Shown piece after piece: positions 1 through 9,281 of a DNA stretch of 64,000 bases. Each line of letters opens with the position of its first letter. Positions within the stretch are counted from its first letter, which is position 1. Origin of the DNA: Streptomyces violascens. GTDB taxonomy: Bacteria; Actinomycetota; Actinomycetes; Streptomycetales; Streptomycetaceae. The stretch lies in the NCBI RefSeq assembly GCF_014649955.1, contig NZ_BMUA01000002.1:434001-498000 (forward strand), given 5' to 3'. The notes under the pieces were generated by a model, which saw only the letters and a program-made list of their open reading frames with translations, ran no database searches and had not been told where the DNA came from. The position numbers and the translations under genes were made by a program.

Positions 1-1
1 C

Positions 2-268
2 CTGTCGGGCCGCCCCTACCTCGTGCACACCGAGCCCGAGAACATGGCGCCGATGATCGGCGAGTACGACACGACGATGACCCGGCACATCTTCGAGTCC
101 TTCGTCGCCCAGGCCCAGGTCGCGCTGCACATCCACGTACCGTACGGACGCAACGCCCACCACATCGTGGAGTGCCAGTTCAAGGCGCTCGCCCGGGCGC
201 TGCGCTACGCCTCGGAGCGTGACCCGCGCGCTGCCGGAATTCTTCCTTCCACCAAGGGTGCCCTGTAA
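2..268 (+). CDS. hisB: Imidazoleglycerol-phosphate dehydratase, C-terminal part (cut by window edge)
   Basis: This is the 3' end of hisB; the reading frame is open from the first bases, so the start lies outside the window. The enzyme dehydrates imidazoleglycerol phosphate to imidazoleacetol phosphate in histidine synthesis, using bound Mn2+. The visible 88 residues contain the family's closing metal-binding region ([17 protein letters not shown]), whose paired histidines and glutamate are metal ligands in known HisB structures. The assignment is supported by position: hisH, priA and hisF follow on the same strand. A small membrane ORF starts two bases after the TAA stop, which suggests one transcript. 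Confidence 0.95.
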   Translation: MSGRPYLVHTEPENMAPMIGEYDTTMTRHIFESFVAQAQVALHIHVPYGRNAHHIVECQFKALARALRYASERDPRAAGILPSTKGAL

Positions 269-270
269 GC

Positions 271-435
271 ATGAACGGTCTCAACACCATCCTGATCGTG
301 GTCGGCCTCTTCCTGATCGGCGGAATCATCTCCTTCGTCAAGCAGGGGATGCCGAAGAGCCTGATCGTGCTCCTGTCCATCGGCGCCGCGATGTGCCTGG
401 CCGCCGGCATCCTGCGACTGGACGTCTGGTCATGA
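271..435 (+). CDS. Small hydrophobic membrane protein between hisB and hisH
   Basis: A 54-residue ORF begins two bases after hisB and ends in a TGA overlapping the hisH ATG (ATGA), so it is almost certainly translated as part of the his operon. It begins [18 protein letters not shown] and contains two hydrophobic segments (about residues 4-22 and 29-47) separated by a short basic loop, [10 protein letters not shown]. This looks like a two-helix inner-membrane miniprotein. I recognise no functional family. Tight overlap on both sides argues against a chance ORF. A role in histidine synthesis is only suggested by position. Confidence 0.75.
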   Translation: MNGLNTILIVVGLFLIGGIISFVKQGMPKSLIVLLSIGAAMCLAAGILRLDVWS

Positions 436-1076
436 GCGCAGCAGCCAAGAAGATCGTCGTCTTCGACTACGGCTTCGGCAACGTACGGTCCGCCGAGCGC
501 GCCCTCGCCCACGTCGGCGCCGACGTGGAGATCACCCGCGACTACGACAAGGCCATGAACGCCGACGGGCTGCTCGTTCCCGGCGTCGGCGCGTTCTCCG
601 CCTGCATGAAGGGCCTGCGCGAGGCCCGAGGCGACTGGATCGTCGGGCGCCGGCTCTCCGGCGGCCGCCCCGTCATGGGCATCTGCGTCGGCATGCAGAT
701 CCTCTTCGAGCGGGGGATCGAGCACGGCGTCGAGACCGAGGGCCTGGACGAGTGGCCCGGCGTCGTCGAGCCGCTGAATGCCCCGGTCGTGCCGCACATG
801 GGCTGGAACACGGTGAAGGCCCCCGAGGACAGCGAGCTGTTCGCGGGCCTGGACGCCGAGGCCCGCTTCTACTTCGTGCACTCCTACGCCGTACGCGACT
901 GGAGCCTCGAAGTCACCAACCCCAAGATCCGTGCCCCCAGGGTCACATGGGCCACCCACGGCGAGCCGTTCGTCGCCGCGGTGGAGAACGGCGCGCTGTG
1001 GGCCACCCAGTTCCACCCCGAGAAGTCCGGCGACGCCGGAGCCCAGCTGCTCACCAACTGGATCGGAACCCTGTGA
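432..1076 (+). CDS. hisH: Imidazole glycerol phosphate synthase, glutaminase subunit
   Basis: HisH is the class I glutamine amidotransferase half of IGP synthase; it hydrolyses glutamine and passes ammonia to HisF. The 214-residue protein has the usual length. The nucleophile is Cys85 in [11 protein letters not shown], and the His195/Glu197 pair lies in QFHPEKSG near the C-terminus. The ATG at 432 overlaps the preceding TGA, giving the start [18 protein letters not shown]. Its TGA shares one base with the ATG of priA, so translational coupling runs through the block. The partner hisF lies two genes downstream. Confidence 0.96.
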   Translation: MSAAAKKIVVFDYGFGNVRSAERALAHVGADVEITRDYDKAMNADGLLVPGVGAFSACMKGLREARGDWIVGRRLSGGRPVMGICVGMQILFERGIEHGVETEGLDEWPGVVEPLNAPVVPHMGWNTVKAPEDSELFAGLDAEARFYFVHSYAVRDWSLEVTNPKIRAPRVTWATHGEPFVAAVENGALWATQFHPEKSGDAGAQLLTNWIGTL

Positions 1077-1804
1077 TGGCTGCCAAGCTCGAACTCCTTC
1101 CCGCCGTCGACGTCCGCGACGGCCAGGCCGTACGCCTCGTCCACGGTGAGTCCGGCTCCGAGACCTCCTACGGCTCGCCCCTGGAGGCGGCCCTCGCCTG
1201 GCAGCGCTCCGGCGCCGAGTGGCTGCACCTGGTCGACCTGGACGCCGCGTTCGGCACCGGCGACAACCGCGCGCTGATCGCCGAGGTCGCGGGCGCCATG
1301 GACATCAAGGTCGAGCTCTCCGGCGGCATCCGCGACGACGCCTCGCTTGCCGCGGCCCTCGCCACCGGCTGCACCCGCGTCAACCTCGGCACGGCGGCCC
1401 TGGAGACCCCGGAGTGGGTCGCCAAGGTCATCGCCGAGTTCGGCGACAAGATCGCGGTCGGCCTGGACGTGCGCGGCACCACGCTGCGCGGCCGCGGCTG
1501 GACCCGTGACGGCGGCGACCTGTACGAGACGCTGGCCCGCCTGGACTCCGAGGGCTGCGCGCGCTACGTCGTCACCGACATCGCCAAGGACGGCACGCTG
1601 ACGGGCCCGAACCTGGAGCTCCTGCGCAACGTCTGCGAGGCCACCGACAAGCCGGTCGTGGCCTCGGGCGGCGTCTCCTGCCTGGACGACCTGCGAGCGA
1701 TCTCCGAACTGGTCCCGCTCGGCGTCGAGGGCGCGATCGTCGGCAAGGCCCTGTACGCGAAGGCCTTCACGCTGGAAGAGGCGCTCAAGGTGGTTGCCGC
1801 ATGA
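1076..1804 (+). CDS. priA: Phosphoribosyl isomerase A (dual HisA/TrpF)
   Basis: This 242-residue (beta/alpha)8-barrel protein isomerises ProFAR in histidine synthesis. In actinobacteria the same enzyme also isomerises phosphoribosyl anthranilate for tryptophan synthesis, so a separate trpF is absent; none is seen among the trp genes here. The N-terminal strand [16 protein letters not shown] carries the catalytic Asp12. The second catalytic Asp is in [15 protein letters not shown], and the phosphate-binding glycine loops ([24 protein letters not shown]) are present. The start ATG overlaps the hisH stop by one base and the stop overlaps the next ATG. Dual activity is inferred from family knowledge. 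Confidence 0.95.
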   Translation: MAAKLELLPAVDVRDGQAVRLVHGESGSETSYGSPLEAALAWQRSGAEWLHLVDLDAAFGTGDNRALIAEVAGAMDIKVELSGGIRDDASLAAALATGCTRVNLGTAALETPEWVAKVIAEFGDKIAVGLDVRGTTLRGRGWTRDGGDLYETLARLDSEGCARYVVTDIAKDGTLTGPNLELLRNVCEATDKPVVASGGVSCLDDLRAISELVPLGVEGAIVGKALYAKAFTLEEALKVVAA

Positions 1805-2202
1805 GCGACGAGATCCGCAAGATCTCTTCCGGCGGCCCCTGGGAGGAGCGCTTCGGCTACTCCCGCGCCGTCGAACTCCCGGGCGGCCTTGTCCTGGTTG
1901 CCGGTTGTACGTCGGTGACCAACGGCCGCATCGACGAGGGCGGCCCGTACGAGCAGACGGTCGCCGCCTTCGGTGTGGCCTTCAAGGCGCTGGAGGCCCT
2001 GGGTCTCGGCCGCACCGATGTGGTCCGCACCCGTATGTACATCACCCATGCCCGGGACGTGGACGATGTGGGCCGGGCCCACAAGGAACTCTTCGACGAC
2101 GTGCGCCCGGCGGCCTCGATGCTGATCGTGTCGGGCTTCGTGGACCCGAGCCTGGTGGTAGAGGTCGAGGTAGAGGCGTACCGGGGAGGTTCTGGATCAT
2201 GA
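1801..2202 (+). CDS. RidA (YjgF/YER057c/UK114) family protein in the his operon
   Basis: A 133-residue protein of the RidA fold. Classical members deaminate reactive enamine or imine intermediates released by PLP enzymes. Typical features are GPYEQT in the middle, the [14 protein letters not shown] segment containing the arginine that binds carboxylates in active RidAs, and the C-terminal strand with VEVEVEAYR. It overlaps priA (ATGA) and hisF (ATGA), so it is embedded in the operon. Placement between priA and hisF is common in Streptomyces. Its true substrate is unknown; it may be a RidA subfamily member rather than the archetype. Confidence 0.85.
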   Translation: MSDEIRKISSGGPWEERFGYSRAVELPGGLVLVAGCTSVTNGRIDEGGPYEQTVAAFGVAFKALEALGLGRTDVVRTRMYITHARDVDDVGRAHKELFDDVRPAASMLIVSGFVDPSLVVEVEVEAYRGGSGS

Positions 2203-2954
2203 CTCTGGCCGTACGAGTAATCCCCTGCCTGGACGTGGACAACGGCCGGGTGGTCAAGGGCGTCAACTTCCAGAACCTGCGCGACGCCGGCGACCCGGTC
2301 GAGATGGCCAAGCTGTACGACGCCGAGGGCGCGGACGAGCTGACGTTCCTGGACATCACGGCGTCCTCCGGCAACCGCGAGACCACGTACGACGTGGTGC
2401 GGCGCACGGCGGAGCAGGTCTTCATCCCGCTGACGGTGGGCGGCGGCGTGCGCAGCGCGGACGACGTCGACAAACTGCTCCGGGCGGGCGCGGACAAGGT
2501 GGGCGTGAACACGGCCGCCATCGGCCGCCCCGACCTGATCCGCGAAATCGCGGAGCGCTTCGGCCGCCAGGTGTTGGTCCTCTCCGTGGACGCCAGGCGC
2601 ACCCAATCGGGCTCCTTCGAGGTGACAACCCACGGCGGCCGCAAGGGCACGGGCATCGACGCGGTCGAATGGGCGCACCGGGCGGCCGAGTTGGGGGCGG
2701 GGGAGATCCTGCTCAACTCGATGGACGCGGACGGTACGAAGGACGGCTACGACACGGAGATGATCGCGGCGGTCCGCCGCCACGTGACCGTCCCGGTCAT
2801 CGCCTCGGGCGGCGCGGGCACCCTGGCCCACTTCCCCCCGGCGATCGAGGCGGGCGCGGACGCGGTTCTGGCGGCGTCGGTCTTCCACTTCGGCGATCTG
2901 CGCATCGCGGAGGTCAAGAACACGCTGAGGCTGGCGGGCCACCCGGTCCGCTGA
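2199..2954 (+). CDS. hisF: Imidazole glycerol phosphate synthase, cyclase subunit
   Basis: HisF joins ammonia from HisH to PRFAR and splits it into IGP and AICAR. The 251-residue barrel starts [21 protein letters not shown], with catalytic Asp12. The second catalytic Asp is in VLSVDARR, and phosphate-binding loops TVGGGVRS and VIASGGAGT are visible. The ATG overlaps the upstream TGA by three bases. It is the last gene of the run; about 630 bases without a credible gene follow. Length and motifs are ordinary. Confidence 0.97.
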   Translation: MTLAVRVIPCLDVDNGRVVKGVNFQNLRDAGDPVEMAKLYDAEGADELTFLDITASSGNRETTYDVVRRTAEQVFIPLTVGGGVRSADDVDKLLRAGADKVGVNTAAIGRPDLIREIAERFGRQVLVLSVDARRTQSGSFEVTTHGGRKGTGIDAVEWAHRAAELGAGEILLNSMDADGTKDGYDTEMIAAVRRHVTVPVIASGGAGTLAHFPPAIEAGADAVLAASVFHFGDLRIAEVKNTLRLAGHPVR

Positions 2955-3050
2955 CCCTGCACGGCCCCTGGCGGGGCTGATGCGGGCCTCCCTGGACTTG
3001 CGCCCCGGCCCCCGGGCCCGCCTTCGCCCGCGGGCCGTGGGCGGCGGGTC

Positions 3051-3277
3051 GCGCAGTTCCCCGCGCCCCTGGTGGATTCGGTGCGGCACCCTCGGCCTGT
3101 TCGGGCGTTGGGCCTTGGGCCTTGGCGTGTTCGGCTGGGTCGCGGGTGGTCGCTCGCGCCGTTCCCCGCGCCCCTGGCGGGGCTGATGTGGGGCTTCTCC
3201 GGGCTGTGCCCGGAACCCCCTGGCGCTTCTTCGGCTGCGGGTCGTGCGTGGTTGCTCGCGCCGTTCCCCGCGCCCCT
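3051..3277. repeat. Three spaced copies of the GGGGCGCGGGGAACTGCGC family
   Basis: Copies lie at 3051-3070, 3156-3175 and 3258-3277, all in the reverse orientation (GCGCAGTTCCCCGCGCCCCT or the CCGTT variant), about 100 bases apart. Forward copies occur at 36634-36653, 36691-36710, 50289-50309, 50391-50410 and 50447-50466. All are noncoding. I do not know a function; similar intergenic repeats are common in Streptomyces chromosomes. Confidence 0.85.
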
Positions 3278-3359
3278 GAGCAGGGCCGGTGCGGGCGGCC
3301 CTGGACTGCGGCCCGGACCCCTCCGCCTGCCGACTGTGCGGTACGGGCATTCCCAGCCC

Positions 3360-3450
3360 GTCATGGGGTCCCCCTGGCCCTTGAGGCCTTGGGGGAGTTT
3401 GAGGACGAGCGCCCTTCAGGCGCGAACGGGGTCTGGGGCGGAGCCCCAGG
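3360..3450 (+). repeat. 91-bp dispersed element, copy 1
   Basis: It begins GTCATGGGG and ends GGGGCGGAGCCCCAGG. The reverse complement of 50157-50249 matches it with about four substitutions and two small indels. A third, partial copy (32 bp) is at 36523-36554. The end carries a small dyad, CTGGGGCGGAGCCCCAG. Confidence 0.85.
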
Positions 3451-3536
3451 AGTCAGGCTCAGCCGATCCACACCCCCGGAGGGTCTCGGGAAGGGGCGGG
3501 GCGGGGGATCGACCCGCGAACGATAAGCAGCACTTC

Positions 3537-3558
3537 TTGCGCAATTTTTATTGTGCAA
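3537..3558. promoter_or_regulatory. AT-rich operator-like dyad upstream of the arsR-type gene
   Basis: Arms TTGCGCAAT (3537-3545) and ATTGTGCAA (3550-3558) match at 8 of 9 positions around a TTTT centre. The site sits 27 bases before the ATG at 3586. A possible -10, TATCTA (3570-3575), would give a very short leader. ArsR-family repressors often bind such dyads in their own promoters, so autoregulation is inferred. Confidence 0.6.
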
Positions 3559-3585
3559 CATTTCTTTTCTATCTAGCCTGAACCC

Positions 3586-4173
3586 ATGGCACCCCAGGGC
3601 AACCGCAGAATCACCGACGTAGACACCCTCAAGGCCTTCGGTCACCCCCTCCGCACGAGGCTCTACCGCGCGCTCTACAACGCCCGCTCCGCCACCGCCT
3701 CCCAGCTCGCCGACCAGGTCGACGAGGCCGTCTCCCTCGTCAGCTACCACCTGCGCAAGCTCGCCGACCACGGCCTCATCGAGGAGGCCGAGTCGCAGGG
3801 CAAGGACGGGCGGGAGCGCTGGTGGCAGCCCGCGTCGGACGGGATCAGCTACCGCCACGAGGACTTCAAGGACGCCCCCGAGAAGGTCGCCGTGCACACC
3901 TCGGTGACCCGGCTCCTCCTGGAGCAGCGGATCGAGCTCTACCGCGCCTTCCTCGACGCCATGTCCGCCTGGCGCGAGGAGTGGGTCACCGCCTCGTTCA
4001 GCAGCGAGTACATGGCCCACCTCACGCCGGCCGAACTCACCGCGCTGGACGAGGAGTTGGATGCCGTGCTGGGCAAGTACAAGCGGCGCGGCGAGGCCGC
4101 CGTCGCGGCGGGCGACACCGAGGGGCGCGAAAAGGTCGCGGTCCACCTGTACGGCTTCCCCTTCCGTGGCTGA
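3586..4173 (+). CDS. ArsR-family winged-helix transcriptional regulator
   Basis: This 195-residue protein has an N-terminal winged helix (about residues 10-75) of the HTH_20/ArsR type: DVDTLKAFGHPLRTRLYRAL, then SQLADQVDEAVSLVSYHLRKLADHGLIEEA and a wing. The rest is a helical C-terminal region with WREEWV. No cysteine metal-sensing motif is present, so it is unlikely to sense a metal through the ArsR-type cysteine box. It precedes an MFS transporter by 67 bases, the usual pairing of a repressor with the exporter it controls. An AT-rich dyad just upstream suggests autoregulation. The inducer is unknown. Confidence 0.88.
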   Translation: MAPQGNRRITDVDTLKAFGHPLRTRLYRALYNARSATASQLADQVDEAVSLVSYHLRKLADHGLIEEAESQGKDGRERWWQPASDGISYRHEDFKDAPEKVAVHTSVTRLLLEQRIELYRAFLDAMSAWREEWVTASFSSEYMAHLTPAELTALDEELDAVLGKYKRRGEAAVAAGDTEGREKVAVHLYGFPFRG

Positions 4174-4175
4174 CG

Positions 4176-4248
4176 AGGACTCCCGCGTCTGGCCAGGACT
4201 CCCGCGTCTGACGAGGACTCCCGCGTCTGAGAGGACTTCCGTGTCCGA
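4176..4248 (+). repeat. 19-bp tandem repeat at the MFS gene start
   Basis: AGGACTCCCGCGTCTG occurs three times (from 4176, 4195 and 4214; period 19), followed by a decayed fourth copy, AGGACTTCCGTGTCCG, at 4232. The GTG inside the fourth copy is the chosen start codon of the MFS gene. The array fills the whole gap between the arsR-type stop and that start. Confidence 0.85.
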
Positions 4249-5512
4249 GAGAACCCCGGCCCCGCCGGAACCCGCCACCCTCTTACCGGCCGCCCCCGCC
4301 CGCCCCGCCCACCGGGACGGCAACGTGCTGCGGTGGCTCGCCGCGTACACCTCCTCGCTCGTCGGCGACAGCGTGTACTACATGGCGCTGGCCTGGGCCG
4401 CGGCCCGTTCCGGGAGCCCGGGGCAGGCCGGGCTCGTGCTCGCGGTGGGCGCTGTGCCGAGGGCCCTGCTCATGCTCGGCGGCGGCGTGGTCGCCGACCG
4501 GTTCGGGCCGCGCCGGGTCGTCATAGGCAGCGACGCCGCCCGCAGCCTGATCATCCTGGGCATGGCCGCGACGCTGCTGGTCACGGGCCCCGAGTTGTGG
4601 CTCCTGATCGTGCTCGCGCTGGTCTTCGGGGCGGTCGACGCCGTGCTGCTGCCCGCGCTCGGCGCGCTGCCGCCCAGGCTGACCGGCCCCGGCGAACTCG
4701 CCCGGGTGCAGGGGCTCAAGGGGCTCGGGGCGCGGGTCGCCAACATCGCCGGGGCCCCGCTCGGCGGGCTCGCCGTGGCGCTCGGCGGGACCGCGGCCAC
4801 CTTCGCCGTGGCGGGCGTGCTGTTCGCCGCCTCGACCGCCCTGCTGGTGGGCGTACGCATCGCCCGCCTCCCCGGTGACGACCGAGAGGCCGAGGAACCC
4901 CCGCTGCGGGAGCTCGCCGACGGGCTGCGCTACATCCGCCGCCACGCCCTGCTCGCCCCGCTGATGCTGGTCATAGCCGTAGGCGAGCTGGGTTTGGCCG
5001 CCCCGTTCAACATCGGGCTCACCCTGCTGGCGAAGGAGCGGGGCTGGGGCGCGGCCGGCATGGGCTGGGTCGTCGCGGCGTTCGGGGCGGGCGCGGGGGC
5101 CGCCTCGCTGCTGCTCTCGGTACGCGGCAGGCTCCCCCGCGCCGGGCTCGTACTGCCGGTGTCCCTGCTCGGCGGCGCGACCGCGACAGGCGCCCTGGCA
5201 TACACCCCCTCGGTGGCGCTCGCCGCCGTCGCCGGGGCCGTCGTCGGCCTGCTCGCCGGGCTGAGCGGCGCCCTGTGCGGGGCCCTGGTGCAGACCGCGA
5301 CGGAGCCCGGCCGCCTCGGCCGGGTCTCCGCGGTGTCGTCCCTGTTCACGATGGGCATCGCACCGCTCGGCTATCCGCTGGCGGGCGCGGCCACAGGCGC
5401 CTGGGGCACCACGCCCGTGTTCCTGGCCGGCGCGGCGGTGTGCGCGATGGGCGCGGTGATCGGACTCGCCTCGGGCCACCTGCGCCGCGCCGAGCTGCCC
5501 AGGACCCCCTAG
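4241..5512 (+). CDS. MFS transporter, probable drug/metabolite exporter
   Basis: A 423-residue protein with about 12 hydrophobic segments. The loop after helix 2 carries the MFS motif A variant GGGVVADRFGPRRVV, and a basic/acidic central loop (GDDREAEEPPLRELADGLRYIRR) separates the halves, as in the enterobactin-exporter-like and antibiotic-efflux MFS groups. The GTG at 4241 gives MSERTPAPPEPA; upstream in-frame sequence is only tandem repeat. Codon 15 (4283-4285) is TTA, rare in Streptomyces and read only by the bldA tRNA, so translation may be restricted to late growth. The ArsR-type gene upstream is the probable regulator. The stop overlaps the convergent neighbour by three bases. Confidence 0.87.
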   Translation: MSERTPAPPEPATLLPAAPARPAHRDGNVLRWLAAYTSSLVGDSVYYMALAWAAARSGSPGQAGLVLAVGAVPRALLMLGGGVVADRFGPRRVVIGSDAARSLIILGMAATLLVTGPELWLLIVLALVFGAVDAVLLPALGALPPRLTGPGELARVQGLKGLGARVANIAGAPLGGLAVALGGTAATFAVAGVLFAASTALLVGVRIARLPGDDREAEEPPLRELADGLRYIRRHALLAPLMLVIAVGELGLAAPFNIGLTLLAKERGWGAAGMGWVVAAFGAGAGAASLLLSVRGRLPRAGLVLPVSLLGGATATGALAYTPSVALAAVAGAVVGLLAGLSGALCGALVQTATEPGRLGRVSAVSSLFTMGIAPLGYPLAGAATGAWGTTPVFLAGAAVCAMGAVIGLASGHLRRAELPRTP

Positions 5513-6141
5513 ATCCCGAGCTTCGCCTCCAGCGCCCGCGTGGAGGCCTCCTTGTCGCCCTCCAGCTCGACCTGCGCCGCCTCCTGGCGCCCGTGCGCGA
5601 ACAGCGTCAGCTCGCCCGGCTCGCCGGTGACCGTCACCACCGGGGTGCCCTTGTGCGCCACCGCCGTCTGCCCGTCCGGGCGGCGCAGCACGATGCCCAC
5701 CGGCGACTTGCGGCCCATCACCCGGGCCGCCTTCTCCAGGCGGGACCACAGCGCGTCCGAGAACACCGGGTCGAGCTCGCGGGGCGTCCAGTCCGGCTGC
5801 GCCCGGCGGACGTCCTCGGCGTGCACGTAGAACTCCACCGCGTTGGCGCCCTCGTCGATCTGCTTGAGGCTGTACGGCGAGTACTTCGGCGGCCCGGTGC
5901 GGATGAGCTGGATCAGTTCCTCGTACGGCTTCGCGGCGAATTCCGCCTGGACCCGGTCGAGGCGGTTCTTCAGGGCCGGGATCACGATCCCGCCCGCCGC
6001 GTCGAGGCGCCGCTCGCGCACCACGACATGGGCCGCGAGTTCGCGGGCCGTCCAGCCCTCGCAGAGGGTCGGCGCCTCGGGGCCCACCGCCTCCAACAGG
6101 TCGGCGAGCAGAAGCCGTTCACGCTTGGCATGGGTCGACAT
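5509..6141 (-). CDS. TIGR03085-type metal-binding protein (DinB / maleylpyruvate isomerase-like fold)
   Basis: A 210-residue protein starting [20 protein letters not shown]; upstream codons in frame look like noncoding extension. Segments typical of the mycothiol-dependent maleylpyruvate isomerase/DinB-like family are [20 protein letters not shown] near the N-terminus and [18 protein letters not shown] in the middle. The histidines in AHVV and YVHAED are the expected metal ligands. The family is a four-helix bundle with a divalent metal, and many members are thought to act on mycothiol adducts. The specific role of this actinobacterial subfamily is not known to me. It is convergent with the MFS gene and divergent from hisI. 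Confidence 0.82.
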   Translation of the reverse strand: MSTHAKRERLLLADLLEAVGPEAPTLCEGWTARELAAHVVVRERRLDAAGGIVIPALKNRLDRVQAEFAAKPYEELIQLIRTGPPKYSPYSLKQIDEGANAVEFYVHAEDVRRAQPDWTPRELDPVFSDALWSRLEKAARVMGRKSPVGIVLRRPDGQTAVAHKGTPVVTVTGEPGELTLFAHGRQEAAQVELEGDKEASTRALEAKLGI

Positions 6142-6224
6142 GTCCGCCAGCGTACGGCCGCCGCCGTCGTCCGGACAGTGGACGCACCGCCCGGCAGCCC
6201 CTTGGGCCACGGCAGAATGGGGTC

Positions 6225-6575
6225 ATGACCAGCAATCTCGACCCCGCCATCGCCGCCCGCCTCAAGCGCAGCGCCGACGGTCTGGTCCCGGCCATCGCCC
6301 AGCAGTACGACACCGGCGAGGTGCTCATGCTCGGCTGGATGGACGACGAGGCCCTGCACCGCACCCTGACCACCGGCCGCTGCACGTACTGGTCGCGCAG
6401 CCGTCAGGAGTACTGGGTCAAGGGGGACACCTCCGGGCACGTCCAGCACGTGAAGTCGGTCGCCCTGGACTGCGACGCGGACACCGTCCTGGTCAAGGTC
6501 GACCAGGTGGGAGCCGCCTGCCACACCGGGGACCGCACCTGCTTCGACGCCGACGTGCTCGACCTGGGGAAGTAG
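6225..6575 (+). CDS. hisI: Phosphoribosyl-AMP cyclohydrolase
   Basis: HisI opens the purine ring of PR-AMP to give ProFAR in histidine synthesis. The 116-residue monofunctional form has the core [20 protein letters not shown], the metal-binding aspartates in [13 protein letters not shown], and the zinc cysteines in [11 protein letters not shown]. The phosphoribosyl-ATP pyrophosphatase (HisE) domain is absent, as in other actinobacteria where hisE is separate. trpE starts two bases after the stop, so hisI and trpE are probably cotranscribed. Confidence 0.96.
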   Translation: MTSNLDPAIAARLKRSADGLVPAIAQQYDTGEVLMLGWMDDEALHRTLTTGRCTYWSRSRQEYWVKGDTSGHVQHVKSVALDCDADTVLVKVDQVGAACHTGDRTCFDADVLDLGK

Positions 6576-6577
6576 TC

Positions 6578-8062
6578 ATGGACCTCGACACCTTCCGCAA
6601 GCTCGCCGTCGACCGCCGCGTCATCCCCGTGCACCGGCGCCTGCTCGCCGACGGTGACACGCCGGTGGGCCTCTACCGCAAGCTCGCCGCCGAACGCCCC
6701 GGCACCTTCCTGCTGGAATCCGCAGAGAACGGGCGCTCCTGGTCGCGGTACTCCTTCGTCGGCGTACGCTCCGACGCGACCCTCACCGCCCGCGACGGCG
6801 AGGCCCACTGGATCGGCACGCCGCCGGTCGGCGTCCCCACTTCGGGTGATCCTCTGGCGGCCCTCAAGGCCACCGTCGAGGCCCTGCACACCCCGCGCGA
6901 CCTGGTCGCGGGGATGCCGCCCTTCACCGGCGGCATGGTCGGCTACCTCGGCTACGACATCGTGCGCCGGCTCGAAAAGATCGCCGAGCACGGGGGCGAC
7001 GACCTCCGGCTCCCCGAGCTGACCATGCTGCTCACCTCGGACCTCGCCGTACTCGACCACTGGGACGGCTCGGTCCTGCTGATCGCCAATGCGATCAACC
7101 ACAACGACCTCGACACCGGCGTCGACGAGGCGTACGAGCACGCCGTGGCCCGCCTCGACGCGATGGAGGCCGACCTCGCCAAGCCCGTCACGTACGACCC
7201 GGTCGCGCTGCCCGCCTCCGCGCTGCCGGAGTACACGGCGCTGTGGGGCGGCAAGGCCTACCAGGACGTCGTCGAGGACATCAAGGAGCGCATCCGAGCC
7301 GGCGAGGCCTTCCAGGTGGTGCCCTCCCAGCGCTTCGAAACCCCGTGCGCGGCAAGCGCGTTGGACGTCTACCGGGTGCTGCGCGCGACCAACCCGTCGC
7401 CGTACATGTACCTGTTCCGCTTCGACGGATTCGACGTCGTGGGATCGAGCCCCGAGGCGCTCGTCAAGGTCGAGGACGGGCGCGCCATGCTCCACCCGAT
7501 CGCCGGGACCCGGCCGCGCGGCACCACCCCGCAGCACGACCAGGCGCTCGCCGACGAGCTGCTCGCCGACCCCAAGGAGCGCGCCGAGCACCTCATGCTC
7601 GTCGACCTCGGCCGCAACGACCTGGGCCGGGTGTGCGAGCCGGGCTCGGTGGAGGTCGTCGACTTCATGTCGATCGAGCGGTACTCCCATGTCATGCACA
7701 TCGTGTCGACCGTGACCGGACGGGTCGCCGAGGGACGCACCGCGTTCGACGTCCTGACGGCCTGCTTCCCGGCCGGCACGCTCTCGGGTGCCCCCAAGCC
7801 CCGCGCGATGCAGATCATCGAGGAGCTCGAACCCAGCCGCCGCGGGCTCTACGGCGGCTGTGTCGGCTATCTCGACTTCGCCGGGGACTCCGACACCGCG
7901 ATCGCGATCCGCACCGCACTGCTGCGGGACGGCACCGCGTACGTGCAGGCCGGAGCCGGCGTGGTCGCCGACTCCGACCCGGTCGCGGAGGACGACGAGT
8001 GCCGCAACAAGGCGGCCGCCGTCCTGCGCGCGGTGAACACGGCCAATCTGCTCAGCCGGTGA
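6578..8062 (+). CDS. trpE: Anthranilate synthase component I
   Basis: TrpE converts chorismate to anthranilate, with ammonia from a glutaminase subunit (TrpG, not in this window). The 494-residue protein has the N-terminal domain ([18 protein letters not shown], holding the probable tryptophan feedback site LLES...S) and the chorismate-binding domain from about residue 220 on. Signature stretches are [50 protein letters not shown] and GGCVGYL. The ATG at 6578 lies directly after hisI. No tryptophan-rich leader peptide separates them, so leader attenuation is unlikely. The 3' end overlaps the convergent peptidase gene by 11 bases. Confidence 0.96.
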   Translation: MDLDTFRKLAVDRRVIPVHRRLLADGDTPVGLYRKLAAERPGTFLLESAENGRSWSRYSFVGVRSDATLTARDGEAHWIGTPPVGVPTSGDPLAALKATVEALHTPRDLVAGMPPFTGGMVGYLGYDIVRRLEKIAEHGGDDLRLPELTMLLTSDLAVLDHWDGSVLLIANAINHNDLDTGVDEAYEHAVARLDAMEADLAKPVTYDPVALPASALPEYTALWGGKAYQDVVEDIKERIRAGEAFQVVPSQRFETPCAASALDVYRVLRATNPSPYMYLFRFDGFDVVGSSPEALVKVEDGRAMLHPIAGTRPRGTTPQHDQALADELLADPKERAEHLMLVDLGRNDLGRVCEPGSVEVVDFMSIERYSHVMHIVSTVTGRVAEGRTAFDVLTACFPAGTLSGAPKPRAMQIIEELEPSRRGLYGGCVGYLDFAGDSDTAIAIRTALLRDGTAYVQAGAGVVADSDPVAEDDECRNKAAAVLRAVNTANLLSR

Positions 8063-9281
8063 ACGCGGCGGTCCCGTTCGGGGTGCCGAGCCCCGTCGGG
8101 CCGTCGTAGCCGCTGCCGCCCTTGCACAGGTAGGCCGGCGAGCAGCTGCCGTTGGAGCCGCCCGTCACGTCGTTGAGCGAACCGGTGTGGGCGTACGGGA
8201 ACGAGGCAGGCGTGGAGCCCGACGACGGGGTGCCCGCCAGCGCGTACACCGCGGCGATCAGCGGCGCGGAGGCGCTGGTGCCGCCGAACACCTCCCAGCC
8301 CGGGTCGCCGCCGTAGGTGTCGTACACCGCGACACCCGTGGCCGGGTCGGCGACCGCCGAGACGTCCGCGACGGTCCGCTTCGCGCAGCCGGTGTCCTTC
8401 TGCCAGCTCGGCTTCGCGTCGTAGCCGGAGCAGCCGGAACCGGCGTCGCTCCACGCGCTCTCGGTCCAACCGCGGCTGTTGGAGGCGGAGTTGAGCGAGG
8501 TGCCGCCGACCGCGGTGACGTAGCGGGAGGCCGCCGGGTACTCGGTGCCGTAGCCCCCGTCACCGGAGCTCACCGTGATCGCGACGCCCGGGTGGTTGAA
8601 GTACTTGGTGTCGTACGAGGTGTCGGAGGAGGACTCGCCGCCGCCGTAGCTGTTGGAGACGTACTGCGCGCCCAGCGACACCGCCGTGTTGACGGCCGTG
8701 CCCAGGTTGGCCATCGACGCCGACTTCGCCTCGACCAGCAGGATCTTGCAGTTGGGGCAGGCCGCGCTGACCATGTCGAGGTCGAGGGATATCTCCTCGG
8801 CCCAGCCGGCGTCGGCGCCGGGCAGGGTCGAGGTGCCGGTCTGGCCGACCTTCTTGAAGCAGCCGTTGGCGACCGTGCAGGCCGGAAGCCCGTACTGGGA
8901 ACGGTACTTGGCGAGGTCGGCGGCCGCGTTGGGGTCGTCGTAGGCGTCCACGATCGCCACGGTCCTACCGGAACCTGCCGTCGAGGACGGCAGCTTGTAC
9001 GCGGACTGGATCGAGGCGGGGCCGTAGCCGGAGGGCGCGGCTGCGGCGGTCAGCGCGCGCTCGGCGTCGGCGGACTTCACCGTGCCGCCGGTCACCTTCA
9101 GGGCCTTGCAGGCCATGACGTCCTTGTGTGTCGGGGCCGCGCAGGAGCGGACGGTGGTGACGTGCGCCGCGGACGCCGCGGCGGAGGGGCCGGCGGCCGC
9201 CTGGGCGAGGGGAGTTGCCAGGGCGAGCGCTGCCGCGGCCAGGGTGGCGGCCAGGGCGGTGGGGGAGAGGGATCTGCGCAA
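8052..9281 (-). CDS. Secreted S53 (sedolisin) family serine-carboxyl peptidase
   Basis: A 409-residue exported peptidase. A Sec signal peptide ([25 protein letters not shown]) is followed by a short pro-region and an S53 domain. The catalytic Glu and Asp fall in [11 protein letters not shown] (E-x3-D spacing), the oxyanion Asp in VSSGDGGYG, and the catalytic Ser in [12 protein letters not shown]. Paired cysteines (CTVANGC, CPNC) suggest disulfides. The start is TTG, 7 bases after GGAGGAAG. The long N-terminal inhibitory domain of classical sedolisins is missing, so this is a short-propeptide form. It lies antiparallel between trpE and the trp-associated membrane gene, with no obvious link to tryptophan synthesis. 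Confidence 0.9.
   Translation of the reverse strand: MRRSLSPTALAATLAAAALALATPLAQAAAGPSAAASAAHVTTVRSCAAPTHKDVMACKALKVTGGTVKSADAERALTAAAAPSGYGPASIQSAYKLPSSTAGSGRTVAIVDAYDDPNAAADLAKYRSQYGLPACTVANGCFKKVGQTGTSTLPGADAGWAEEISLDLDMVSAACPNCKILLVEAKSASMANLGTAVNTAVSLGAQYVSNSYGGGESSSDTSYDTKYFNHPGVAITVSSGDGGYGTEYPAASRYVTAVGGTSLNSASNSRGWTESAWSDAGSGCSGYDAKPSWQKDTGCAKRTVADVSAVADPATGVAVYDTYGGDPGWEVFGGTSASAPLIAAVYALAGTPSSGSTPASFPYAHTGSLNDVTGGSNGSCSPAYLCKGGSGYDGPTGLGTPNGTAAFTG

Larger units (their letters stand above)
2955..3585. other. Noncoding stretch with dispersed repeats
   Basis: No credible gene is seen here; open frames in this stretch are GC-driven. It holds three copies of a 20-bp motif (GCGCAGTTCCCCGCGCCCCT at 3051-3070 and the CCG variants at 3156-3175 and 3258-3277) and a longer element at 3360-3450 that recurs near 50.2 kb. 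The last 50 bases are strikingly AT-rich and hold the ArsR-type operator and promoter. Confidence 0.8.
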
